DNA from: Geojedonia litorea
GTDB taxonomy: Bacteria; Bacteroidota; Bacteroidia; Flavobacteriales; Flavobacteriaceae
Assembly: GCF_042654525.1 (NCBI RefSeq)
Contig: NZ_JBHSGP010000014.1
Location: 372,001 to 436,000 of the forward strand
Reading direction: 5' to 3'
Length of the DNA: 64,000 nt
The notes beneath the pieces are model-generated. The model was not told the DNA's origin, did not search any database, and worked only from the letters and a program-made list of their open reading frames with translations. Below, one piece after another: positions 27,103 to 35,666 of the stretch (position 1 is the stretch's first letter; each line of letters starts with the position of its first letter). The position numbers and the translations under genes are program-made.

Positions 27103-30071
27103 GCTTCAACAGGTTTAGTGACCTCACTGTACCTTGGATCTTCAATAACCGCCAATTTAAACAACGAAATAACTTCTATATTGACACAATCAAATTCTTC
27201 CAAAACCTTGCCCATAATTTTATAGATCCCTGGCCCCCTAAACGGGAATTTGGCAGCAACAGGTGGAAAATGAACCGTGTCAATAAAATCACCATCGCGA
27301 TCTAAAAAGGTTCCAAAATACATGTGCTTGTTACTTGATGTTACGGTGTGCTTTGTAGTGATTAAGTACCCATCAATGGTGATAACTTTGTTTTTATAGA
27401 TGATAAGATTTTTTGCTCTCAATTCACTTTTTTGTGGATTTGAAACTAATTTAAAAGGATTGCAAAGCGGAAACCCCAAGAGTTCAATTTGATCAAATGC
27501 GTTTTCCAAAAGCGTACTTGGCAGTTGGGGGGTTTTGTAGTTAATGCGATCCATTTTGAACAATGTAATTGTGGATTCTTCGAGAACCACTTTACTGATC
27601 TTGAGATGAGCTTCCCAAAGCAATTCACGTTTGTTGACTCCCGTAAATCGGAAAGCATTTATTTTTATCAGTATGGCAATCTGTTCCATCGAAATGGGGA
27701 CCCGGTCAATAAAATCGTCCAGACTTTTATAGAGGCCTTTTTTTTGGCGTTCCGCAACGAGTTTCTTTATGGTTCTTGTTTCCAACGACTGTAAAAACAT
27801 GAACCCCAAATAAATGGTGTTGTGTTGTATGATGGCTTCATTAAAACTGTGATTTATGCAAGGAGGCTCAATAGTGCCGCCATGCATTCTGGCTTCGTGT
27901 ACATACAATTCGGTGCGGTAAAATCCTCCAAAATTATTGATGGTGGCTACCATATATTCTAAAGGGAAATAGGCTTTCAAAAACAAACTCTGATAGCTCT
28001 CCACAGCATAAGAAGCCGAATGCCCCTTGGCAAATGCATAACCCGCAAAACTTTCAATTTGCCTCCAGATTTCTGCAGTGAGACTTTCGGGTTTTCCTGC
28101 GTGTTTACAGTTGTCAAAAAATTGCTGTTTCACGGCTAAAAATTCTTCCCTAGAGCGAAATTTTCCCGACATGCCACGTCGCAGCCTATCGGCCTCACCC
28201 AAACTTAAGCCCCCAAAAAGATGGGCCACTTTAATCACGTCTTCTTGATAGACCATGACGCCATAAGTCTCTGGCATGATATTGAGCAGCACGGGATGGG
28301 CGTCCTTTCGGCGTTCGGGATAACGATACCGCAAGATGTACTCGCGCATCATTCCCGATCTTGCAACCCCTGGACGAATAACGGAACTGGCCGCCACCAA
28401 ACCCAGGTAATTATCGACCTGTAACTTTTTTAAAAGCATACGCATGGCAGGGGACTCCACATAAAAGCAGCCAATGGCCTTGGCATTTCGCAATAAATAT
28501 TTGATGCGTTCATCCTGTTTAAACCGTTTGATATCGTGAATGTCTATGGGCGTCTTTTCGGGGTGGTTGTATTTTACCACCTCTAAAGTGTCCTTTATTT
28601 TTCCCAGTCCGCGCTGGCTTAAAATATCGAATTTGTAAAGGCCAATGTCTTCGGCAACAACCATGTCAAACTGTGTGGTGGGGAAGCCCTTGGGAGGCAT
28701 AAATGTTGCGGTGTAATAATGAATGGGCCGTTCTGAAATGATAATCCCACTGGCATGAATGCCTAGATAGTTTGGAAAACCTTGGATATAGCTGCTGTAT
28801 TTGATGACCAACTGCGATAATTTGTCCAAATCCTTGATACGGTATTTGCCCTTGACAAGTACGTCCATTTCAGATTTTGGCAGGCCAAATACTTTTCCCA
28901 ACTCCCTAACAGAAGCTCTAAATTTAAAGGTATTGTAAACGGTAAGCAGTGCCGTGTTTTTGAAATTTTTAAAGATGAATTGCGTAATGTCGTCACGATC
29001 GGTCCATGAAAAATCAATGTCGAAATCGGGAGGATTTTTTCGAAACAGGTTTATAAAGCGTTCAAAATAGAGGTCCAACTCTATGGGATCAACATCAGTA
29101 ATACGCAATAAATAAGCAACAATACTGTTAGCGCCACTACCACGACCCACATAAAAATAACCTTTGCTACGGGCATATTCCAGAATACGCCAATTAATAA
29201 GAAAATAAGACACAAAGCCCTTTTGCTTAATAATGTCCAATTCTTTTTCAATTCGACTATAAATGATGTCATCGGGGTTTTGATAACGATAGGGGATGCC
29301 TTCGTAAGTCAGTTTTTCCAATAATTGGAAATCGGAATCTTCACTTAAGGTGAATGTTTTTTGGTTGTTTGGTGTTTCCTGTGAAAAATCGAATTCAATA
29401 TGGCAATGCTCCAAAAGGGATGCTGTGTTTTTTAAAAGCTCGGGGAATTCTTTATACGTTTTACATAACTCATCATAAGGTAACATCATATCAGTCTCTT
29501 GGCCTTGTTCACTTTTTGAAAGCTTACTCAATAAAGTGTTATTGTCAATGGCCCTTAACAAACGATGGGTGTTAAAGCCCTTTTTGTTTTCAAAAGAAAC
29601 CGTTTGCAAAACCACCAATTTGCCTCTAAAGGCATTCCATTTTGAAAACTTTAGCTTATTAAGGTCTTGAGGCTTGATACCTAAAAATTCATTTGATTTT
29701 AGGCTATAAGGTTTATTATGGACATAGGGGTACACTACAAAAGTGTTGTTAAGTTCTGGAGCCTGTTCTGGAATTTTTAACTCAGAATCATGTAAAAATT
29801 GAGACAAATAGGCATTGATGTTTTGAAAGCCATTGTTGTTTTTTGCAATGAGAATAAATTGCTGTTGGGCTCCGTTTCTAAAATCGACCCCCAACACTGG
29901 TTTGACTTTGTATTTAGATGAAAGGCGTACAACGTCCAAACAGGCCGAAGTTGTATTGATATCGGTCAATGCCAACGTTTGCAAGCCATTTTTTGAAGCA
30001 ATAGCAAGTAATCGCTCTGGCTTTATAGTGCCATAACGCAAACTGTAGTATGTGTGACAATTGAGATACAT
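27099..30071 (-). CDS. Error-prone DNA polymerase III alpha subunit, DnaE2/ImuC-like
   Basis: The 990-residue C-family polymerase has an N-terminal PHP domain (NCHTYYSLRYGTIKPERL), catalytic aspartates in PPDFDIDFSW near residue 350, and the fingers/tail segments VMVYQEDVIKVAHLFGG and FAGYAFAKGHSASYA. It is about 150 residues shorter than replicative DnaE and is coupled to dinB, both as expected for the mutagenic paralogue rather than the replicase. The minus-strand -7 box TAATTTTG (plus 30080-30087) lies eight bases before its ATG, so its mRNA may be near-leaderless. Confidence 0.9.
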   Translation of the reverse strand: MYLNCHTYYSLRYGTIKPERLLAIASKNGLQTLALTDINTTSACLDVVRLSSKYKVKPVLGVDFRNGAQQQFILIAKNNNGFQNINAYLSQFLHDSELKIPEQAPELNNTFVVYPYVHNKPYSLKSNEFLGIKPQDLNKLKFSKWNAFRGKLVVLQTVSFENKKGFNTHRLLRAIDNNTLLSKLSKSEQGQETDMMLPYDELCKTYKEFPELLKNTASLLEHCHIEFDFSQETPNNQKTFTLSEDSDFQLLEKLTYEGIPYRYQNPDDIIYSRIEKELDIIKQKGFVSYFLINWRILEYARSKGYFYVGRGSGANSIVAYLLRITDVDPIELDLYFERFINLFRKNPPDFDIDFSWTDRDDITQFIFKNFKNTALLTVYNTFKFRASVRELGKVFGLPKSEMDVLVKGKYRIKDLDKLSQLVIKYSSYIQGFPNYLGIHASGIIISERPIHYYTATFMPPKGFPTTQFDMVVAEDIGLYKFDILSQRGLGKIKDTLEVVKYNHPEKTPIDIHDIKRFKQDERIKYLLRNAKAIGCFYVESPAMRMLLKKLQVDNYLGLVAASSVIRPGVARSGMMREYILRYRYPERRKDAHPVLLNIMPETYGVMVYQEDVIKVAHLFGGLSLGEADRLRRGMSGKFRSREEFLAVKQQFFDNCKHAGKPESLTAEIWRQIESFAGYAFAKGHSASYAVESYQSLFLKAYFPLEYMVATINNFGGFYRTELYVHEARMHGGTIEPPCINHSFNEAIIQHNTIYLGFMFLQSLETRTIKKLVAERQKKGLYKSLDDFIDRVPISMEQIAILIKINAFRFTGVNKRELLWEAHLKISKVVLEESTITLFKMDRINYKTPQLPSTLLENAFDQIELLGFPLCNPFKLVSNPQKSELRAKNLIIYKNKVITIDGYLITTKHTVTSSNKHMYFGTFLDRDGDFIDTVHFPPVAAKFPFRGPGIYKIMGKVLEEFDCVNIEVISLFKLAVIEDPRYSEVTKPVEA

Positions 30072-30079
30072 TATTTTTA

Positions 30080-30129
30080 CAAAATTAAACTACATTTTAT
30101 AGTAATTGTTGCTTATATTTGTAGTAATT
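30080..30129. promoter_or_regulatory. Divergent promoter and operator of the mutagenesis cassette
   Basis: Two -7 boxes face away from each other: TAATTTTG on the minus strand (30080-30087) and TATATTTG on the plus strand (30114-30121). Between them lies ACTA-N7-TAGT (30089-30103), and the octamer TAGTAATT repeats at 30100 and 30122, 22 bp apart. This is a good place for the S24 regulator to repress both directions. Confidence 0.55.
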
Positions 30130-30141
30130 AATGTTAAAACC

Positions 30142-30912
30142 ATGAAGTACATTCAAGCAAATATTAGGCATTTACGAACCCTTAAAAAATTCTCCCAAGA
30201 ACGTTTTGCGGACGAATTAGGCTGGTCGCGCTCCATGATTGGATCCTATGAAGAAGGTCGGTCAGAGCCTCCCATAGACCGTTTAATTGACCTGTCTAAT
30301 TACTTCAACATTCCTATCGATATTTTGGTTAGAAACGATTTACGATTAGCCAAGGACACTTCATTTATTGAGGTGGGCAATAAACGTGTTTTGTTTCCGG
30401 TAACGGTCAACGAAAGCAATGAAGACCTTATAGAAATAATTCCCGCAAAAGCATCAGCAGGATATTTAGAAGGCTATGCTGATCCTGAATATATTGAGCA
30501 GCTCCAAAAAATCAAGCTTCCCTTTTTACCAACAGGAACACACCGCGCCTTCCCCATTAAGGGCGATTCGATGTTGCCCGTAAAAGACGGCGCCTTTGTG
30601 GTAGCCAAATTTGTAGAAGACATGGCCGATATAAAAAATGGCCGAACCTATGTTGTCTTAACTAAAGATGATGGGTTAGTTTATAAGCGGGTAACGAACC
30701 AAATTAAAGACAAAGGGACCTTATTGTTGAGTAGCGACAACAAAACCTATAAACCCTATGAGGTTAAAGCAGAAAATGTTTTGGAACTATGGGAATTTAC
30801 CTGCTGTATCAATACTCAAGAATATGATGAAAAAGAATTAAAATTGAGCAGTATTATGAGCATGTTTCAAGATTTAAAAGTAGAACTTGAAGCTGTTAAA
30901 AAAATGGCGTAA
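30142..30912 (+). CDS. XRE-S24 (LexA/CI-like) autocleavable regulator
   Basis: The 256-residue protein joins an N-terminal XRE helix-turn-helix (1-65) to a C-terminal S24 peptidase. The self-cleavage parts are all present: Ala106-Gly107 in ASAGYLEG, Ser143 in KGDSMLP and Lys182 in VYKRV. The 18-residue tail ELKLSSIMSMFQDLKVE looks helical. It is divergent from dnaE2-like/dinB and shares a 70-bp control region with them, so it is likely to repress them until damage triggers cleavage. The ATG at 30142 is chosen because the HTH begins MKYIQANIRHLRTL. Confidence 0.9.
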   Translation: MKYIQANIRHLRTLKKFSQERFADELGWSRSMIGSYEEGRSEPPIDRLIDLSNYFNIPIDILVRNDLRLAKDTSFIEVGNKRVLFPVTVNESNEDLIEIIPAKASAGYLEGYADPEYIEQLQKIKLPFLPTGTHRAFPIKGDSMLPVKDGAFVVAKFVEDMADIKNGRTYVVLTKDDGLVYKRVTNQIKDKGTLLLSSDNKTYKPYEVKAENVLELWEFTCCINTQEYDEKELKLSSIMSMFQDLKVELEAVKKMA

Positions 30913-31026
30913 CAATAACGCTCAACTTAAAAAATATAATTGATCTTTGAAATCGAAAGAAATAATTTTATAAAATAAAAATAGAGTTAAACTAAAAATC
31001 ATTTCACTTATAGTTACATAAAGCAA

Positions 31027-32142
31027 ATGAATTTAAGACCAAAAAATTACACTGTACTGATGACAGCACCTTTTTTTCAAAAGTCCATAATCACCTTCTT
31101 TTTAGGCATTTCATTAATTGGATGTAAGCAAAACAATAACACTTCAAAAACAGATGAATTAGAAGCACTAAACCCTATTGAAACTCCAAACGGAATGGTT
31201 TGGGTTGAAGGCAAAACCTTTATCCAAGGTGCTAAATCTGGAGATTCTTATGCCATGCCTAGAGAAAAACCTGCTCATGAAGTGACAGTTGATGGTTTTT
31301 TTATGGATATCACTGAGGTTACCAACAAACAGTTCAAAGCCTTTGCGGATGCAACAGGCTACGTTACTGTGGCCGAACGCCCTATTGATTGGGAAATTAT
31401 GAAAAAGGACTTGCCTGAAGGCACTCCAAAACCAGCCGATTCGGTCTTACAGCCTGGTAGCTTAATTTTCAATAAAAATGTAAATGCCGTTGCCAGTATG
31501 AGCAATTACAGTCAATGGTGGACTTGGAAAATAGGCGCCAACTGGAAGCATCCAGAAGGCCCTAATAGCACAATTGACAATAAAGACAACTATCCCGTTG
31601 TACATATTGCTTATGAGGATGCTTTAGCTTATTGCAAGTGGGCAAACAGAAGACTACCAACAGAAGCCGAATGGGAGGCTGCTGCTCAAGGTTCGTCAGA
31701 AAATCAAATTTATACTTGGGGAAACAATCCAGAAGTTTTAAATGAAAAAGCAAATACTTGGCAAGGCCTATTCCCTATTAAAAATGAATCTAAAGATGGT
31801 TTTGAACTGATTGCACCTGTAAAGTCCTACCCTCCAAATAGTATTGGTATTTATGATATGCTAGGGAACGTTTGGGAAATGACCAGTGATCTATTCAATG
31901 TGAATTACTACAATGAACTTGGAACTTCAAAACCAATAGTTAATCCTAAAGGTGCGCGTGAGGCTTTTAACCCTAGTAATCCTTACCAAAAAGAGCGCGT
32001 TATTAAGGGTGGATCCTTTTTATGTCATGCGTCCTATTGTGCAAGTTTTAGGATTTCTGCCAGAATGGGGATGAGTCCAGATTCTGGATCAGACCATACT
32101 GGATTTAGAACAGTTGTAACAAAAAAAATGCTGAAGAATTAG
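31027..32142 (+). CDS. Formylglycine-generating enzyme (sulfatase-modifying factor) lipoprotein
   Basis: The 371-residue protein has a lipoprotein signal (FLGISLIGCKQ) and a full FGE-sulfatase domain: GMVWVEGKTFIQGA, NRRLPTEAEWEAAAQG, GNVWEMTSD. The C-terminus keeps both catalytic cysteines (C333 and C338 in GGSFLCHASYC) and the segment SPDSGSDHTGFR, as in true copper-dependent FGE, whereas many FGE-fold proteins lack them. True FGE oxidises the active-site Cys of sulfatases to formylglycine. No sulfatase gene is in this window. ATG 31060 is an alternative start. It converges on the RraA-like gene. Confidence 0.85.
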   Translation: MNLRPKNYTVLMTAPFFQKSIITFFLGISLIGCKQNNNTSKTDELEALNPIETPNGMVWVEGKTFIQGAKSGDSYAMPREKPAHEVTVDGFFMDITEVTNKQFKAFADATGYVTVAERPIDWEIMKKDLPEGTPKPADSVLQPGSLIFNKNVNAVASMSNYSQWWTWKIGANWKHPEGPNSTIDNKDNYPVVHIAYEDALAYCKWANRRLPTEAEWEAAAQGSSENQIYTWGNNPEVLNEKANTWQGLFPIKNESKDGFELIAPVKSYPPNSIGIYDMLGNVWEMTSDLFNVNYYNELGTSKPIVNPKGAREAFNPSNPYQKERVIKGGSFLCHASYCASFRISARMGMSPDSGSDHTGFRTVVTKKMLKN

Positions 32143-32207
32143 ACACTAGATTGTAAACACTTCCATAATTTGGTTATTCTTTTAAAGTAGATAGTTACTT
32201 ACTTTTG

Positions 32208-32927
32208 TTATATATGATTTGTTTTCTTCCACTCATCAAAATCTTCCAAGCTTTTTTTGTTTGTAGGTGGATAAAGCCCTAGTATTGATCTTCCTTCATT
32301 GACTTTTTCAATTACAAAATTTTCAAATAAGGTCATTTCGATACATTCATTAATTACTTCTTCAGCGATATGCTGCGGAATAACCATGACACCGTCATCA
32401 TCGCCAACTAAAATATCTCCTGGAAACACAGCTACGTCACCACAGCCAATAGGCACATTAATATCAATAGCTTGATGTAAGGTTAGGTTAGTTGGCGCAG
32501 AAGGTCTTTGGTGATAGGCTGGAAAATCCAATTCTGAAATTTCTTTGCTATCCCTAAACCCTCCATCAGTAACAATTCCTGACACTCCGCGTTTCATTAA
32601 ACGTGTTACCAATATCGATCCAGCCGAAGCAGCCCTCGCATCCTTTCTACTATCAATCACCAGCACTGCGCCTTCTGGGCATTGTTCAACGGCCACCCGT
32701 TGTGGATGGTTTGGATCTTGGAATACAGTAATTGGATTTAAATCTTCTCTGGCTGGTATATAGCGTAGAGTAAAAGCTTCCCCAACCATATTGCTTCTCC
32801 CCTTTTTCAGTGGAACAACATTTTGGATAAATTGATTTTTCAATCCTCTTTTGAATAAGCTAGTTGCTAGTGTTGCTGTACTTATTTTATGCAATTTATC
32901 TCTGTGAGCGCTTGACAATGAATTCAT
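32208..32927 (-). CDS. RraA-family protein (HMG/CHA aldolase-like)
   Basis: A 239-residue protein with the RraA/CHA-aldolase fold. It has GSILVTRLMKRGVSGIVTDGGFRDSKEI (about 112-139), where GGFRD carries the Arg-x-x-Asp metal/substrate site, and VFPGDILVGDDDGVMVIP. Relatives are class II pyruvate aldolases or RNase E inhibitors; in a sugar-acid locus an aldolase or decarboxylase role on a 2-keto acid is the likelier of the two. It is divergent from the first PL6 gene and its -7 box TATATTTG (plus 32978-32985) lies back to back with the other promoter next to operator 1. Confidence 0.78.
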   Translation of the reverse strand: MNSLSSAHRDKLHKISTATLATSLFKRGLKNQFIQNVVPLKKGRSNMVGEAFTLRYIPAREDLNPITVFQDPNHPQRVAVEQCPEGAVLVIDSRKDARAASAGSILVTRLMKRGVSGIVTDGGFRDSKEISELDFPAYHQRPSAPTNLTLHQAIDINVPIGCGDVAVFPGDILVGDDDGVMVIPQHIAEEVINECIEMTLFENFVIEKVNEGRSILGLYPPTNKKSLEDFDEWKKTNHI

Positions 32928-32987
32928 TATACAGTGTTCTAAATGTTAATTTATGAATTAAATTAATAATTATTAAACAAATATACA

Positions 32988-33016
32988 TATATTTGGTAAA
33001 CCAATCTGGTTAACCA
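32988..33016 (+). promoter_or_regulatory. Alginate operator 1 overlapping the -7 box
   Basis: The -7 box TATATTTG (32988-32995) runs into TGGTAAACCA (32994-33003), then ATC, then the perfect palindrome TGGTTAACCA (33007-33016). The same 23-bp arrangement occurs at 41509 and 48017. A repressor here would block RNA polymerase on the first PL6 operon and probably on the divergent RraA-like gene. Confidence 0.85.
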
Positions 33017-33035
33017 ATTTAAAATCTTAACATTA

Positions 33036-35651
33036 ATGCAAACAATTACTATTTTTAAATGCCCCAGTTTAAAATTGCTTTCAAAAGCCCTAACTGTGTT
33101 AATCATGATGTTTTCCACATCAAACTTGTGGTCTCAAACCACGCATAATATTACCGATCCAGCACAGCTTACAACGTTATCTGCTTCTCTTGGCCCCGGT
33201 GATACGGTTATATTAGCAGATGGCACCTATACTTCTAATGAAATGATAAAATTCATTCCTACGACTGGGACTGCAGCGATGCCGATTACATTTAAAGCAG
33301 CCACCCCTGGAGGAGTAAAGTTTACGGGGGGGTTAAAATTAAAAATTGGAGGCGATCACTGTATTGTTGATGGCTTTCACTGGCAAGGCGGTGACGGTGC
33401 TAGCAATTTTATTGAATTCAGGGATGGTTCTGATTATGCGTACAATAGCACCATTCAAAATTGTGTCATCGATGGTTTGCAAGGTACTAGTGCTCCCGGA
33501 ACAAGTGTAAAACATAATTGGATAGTATTGTATGGAAATAATAACACCGTCATTAACTGTTCGTTTTTGAATAAAACAACTTCTGGAAATATAATTTTAG
33601 CTGAATATCGATACAATGCTTCTCCTGATGGCAGTGGCACACCAAATACGCGTTGCGATGAAGTTGGGCATATTATAAGCAATAACTATTTCTATAATTA
33701 TGCGAAAATTGATCCTTCATTAACTAATTCTGGTGATAGTGAAACCATACGTATAGGTACAAGTGAATATCAAAACGTGAATAGTAATGCTCTTGTTAGC
33801 AATAATTATTTTGTTCAGGCTGATGGTGAAAATGAAATCATTACCAATAAAAGTAAAGGTAATACGTATACTAATAATACATTCAGAAGATGTAGAGGCT
33901 CTTTGGTACTTCGCCATGGCTCACACACTACAGTCGATGGAAATTTCTTTTTAGGCGAAAATGTTGAAGGCACCGGCGGCATCAGAATTGTAGATAGTTA
34001 CCAAACAATTACCAATAATTATATTCAAGATTGTATTACCGAAAATGATAATGCCATTTGGAATAATGGTATCACATTTTTAGGAGGAAACGATAGTAGT
34101 GCTGTTGTTTGTTCATCAACAAGCATGACTAATGGTTATCAAAAAGTTACAAATCTCAATCTATCTAATAACACCATTGTAAACACTAATGCTCCATTGT
34201 TTTACAATGTTAACACTGGGACAACCGATCCAACTGGTACAGTTGCTAATAACTTAATTTATTTTGCCGATTCTAATCCAAATACAACTCCAGTTATATC
34301 TGGTAATACCGCTACTGCATATGCAGATTTAGGAGTTGGACTAACTTATTCAGGCAATGAATTTAAAGGAACAACTTTAGGCGCAACCAATGCAGGGTTT
34401 ACTGAAAACACTGGGATTACAGCCACCCCAGATGGAGAAATTTTCTCATTTTCAGGGGCGTCAGGCAAAGGGGCAACCATAAGCAGTGCTCCAATAACTG
34501 ATGCTATGGTGGGCTATGGAATTGGCGCTTGTTTTGTTAATCATTTAGGTACATCAATAGCTGATGGCAATTGTACCATTGAAATACCCGAGTCCTTAAT
34601 TGTGAGTAGTCTCCCAACATTAACTTTTGATGCCGGGAGTTACAATGTCACAGTTACGGCTAACGTTAGTTGGACAGCTGCTTCTAATGATGCATGGATA
34701 ACTATTGACACTAATTCGGCTTCTGGCGATGCGATTGTTTCAGTAACAGTTACCGAAAATACCGACACAAATAACCGCACCGGCTCGGTAACCTTCACTC
34801 AAGAGCCAGGAGGTGATGATATCGTAAAAACCTTAAGCCTAACTCAAGAAGGTGCAGATTTAACACAACTCTATGACCTAATTAATACGGGAGATGCGTC
34901 AGATCCCGTTACTATCCACTCTTTTTCAAAAGAAGAAGCGAATGGAATTGATAAGTTTAACTATGCCTCAAAAACTTTAGATAAAAATTTTAACACGCAC
35001 TGGACTGCAGACGATGGTGCTCTTGTGTCAGGAGATTATAAAGGTGATGGTGAATATGTGATTTACGATTTAAGTGAAGAATATCAACTCGATTTAATAC
35101 AAATCGCGACTGACAATAAAGCTGACCCTTATGGCTTACAAATTTGGGTGTCCACAACAGGAACAGATACAGGTGATTTTACTAAGGCATTGCCAACTAC
35201 CGGTGATTTACTAATCACAACAACAACTGGGGTATATGACGAATATGATCAGTACCAACTTACAGCCAATGCTCGATATGTGAAATTAATAGGCTACGGA
35301 AGATTTAACACAGCAGGTGATACCAGAAAGAGTGTTTGGAATAATATTACCGAAATTGAATTCTACGGTCAAGCAAATTCTCTTTCTACATATGATTATG
35401 ATTTAAATAATAAGATTTCAATGTATCCTAATCCAGCTAAAGATATATTAACCATAAAACATAATGGAAACAATATTGATTTGGTACAGGTATTTGGAAT
35501 GGATGGTCGTAAAGTATTAGAAAAAAAGATTCAATCCATTGAAACAGAAATAAAGCTAGATGTATCTTCTATTTCCAATGGCGCTTATATAATAACCATA
35601 TCTAATAATGCTCAAAACAAACAATCCAAGATGATGCTTGTTTCACATTAA
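33036..35651 (+). CDS. Secreted multidomain PL6 alginate lyase (PL6-BACON-CBM32-like-T9SS)
   Basis: The 871-residue protein has a signal peptide (1-34) and an N-terminal parallel beta-helix of the chondroitinase-B/PL6 family (35-510). The calcium-site ENE is followed by the catalytic-type Lys in NKSKGN (about 272) and Arg in LRHG (about 292). A BACON-like domain (about 525-608), a discoidin/CBM32-like domain (about 625-785) and a type IX sorting domain (about 795-871, with MYPNPAKDILTI) follow. It should be exported to the cell surface or medium to cut alginate, probably at MG/G blocks as is usual in PL6. It is first in an operon under operator 1. Confidence 0.9.
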   Translation: MQTITIFKCPSLKLLSKALTVLIMMFSTSNLWSQTTHNITDPAQLTTLSASLGPGDTVILADGTYTSNEMIKFIPTTGTAAMPITFKAATPGGVKFTGGLKLKIGGDHCIVDGFHWQGGDGASNFIEFRDGSDYAYNSTIQNCVIDGLQGTSAPGTSVKHNWIVLYGNNNTVINCSFLNKTTSGNIILAEYRYNASPDGSGTPNTRCDEVGHIISNNYFYNYAKIDPSLTNSGDSETIRIGTSEYQNVNSNALVSNNYFVQADGENEIITNKSKGNTYTNNTFRRCRGSLVLRHGSHTTVDGNFFLGENVEGTGGIRIVDSYQTITNNYIQDCITENDNAIWNNGITFLGGNDSSAVVCSSTSMTNGYQKVTNLNLSNNTIVNTNAPLFYNVNTGTTDPTGTVANNLIYFADSNPNTTPVISGNTATAYADLGVGLTYSGNEFKGTTLGATNAGFTENTGITATPDGEIFSFSGASGKGATISSAPITDAMVGYGIGACFVNHLGTSIADGNCTIEIPESLIVSSLPTLTFDAGSYNVTVTANVSWTAASNDAWITIDTNSASGDAIVSVTVTENTDTNNRTGSVTFTQEPGGDDIVKTLSLTQEGADLTQLYDLINTGDASDPVTIHSFSKEEANGIDKFNYASKTLDKNFNTHWTADDGALVSGDYKGDGEYVIYDLSEEYQLDLIQIATDNKADPYGLQIWVSTTGTDTGDFTKALPTTGDLLITTTTGVYDEYDQYQLTANARYVKLIGYGRFNTAGDTRKSVWNNITEIEFYGQANSLSTYDYDLNNKISMYPNPAKDILTIKHNGNNIDLVQVFGMDGRKVLEKKIQSIETEIKLDVSSISNGAYIITISNNAQNKQSKMMLVSH

Positions 35652-35666
35652 AAAAATAAGAGACGT

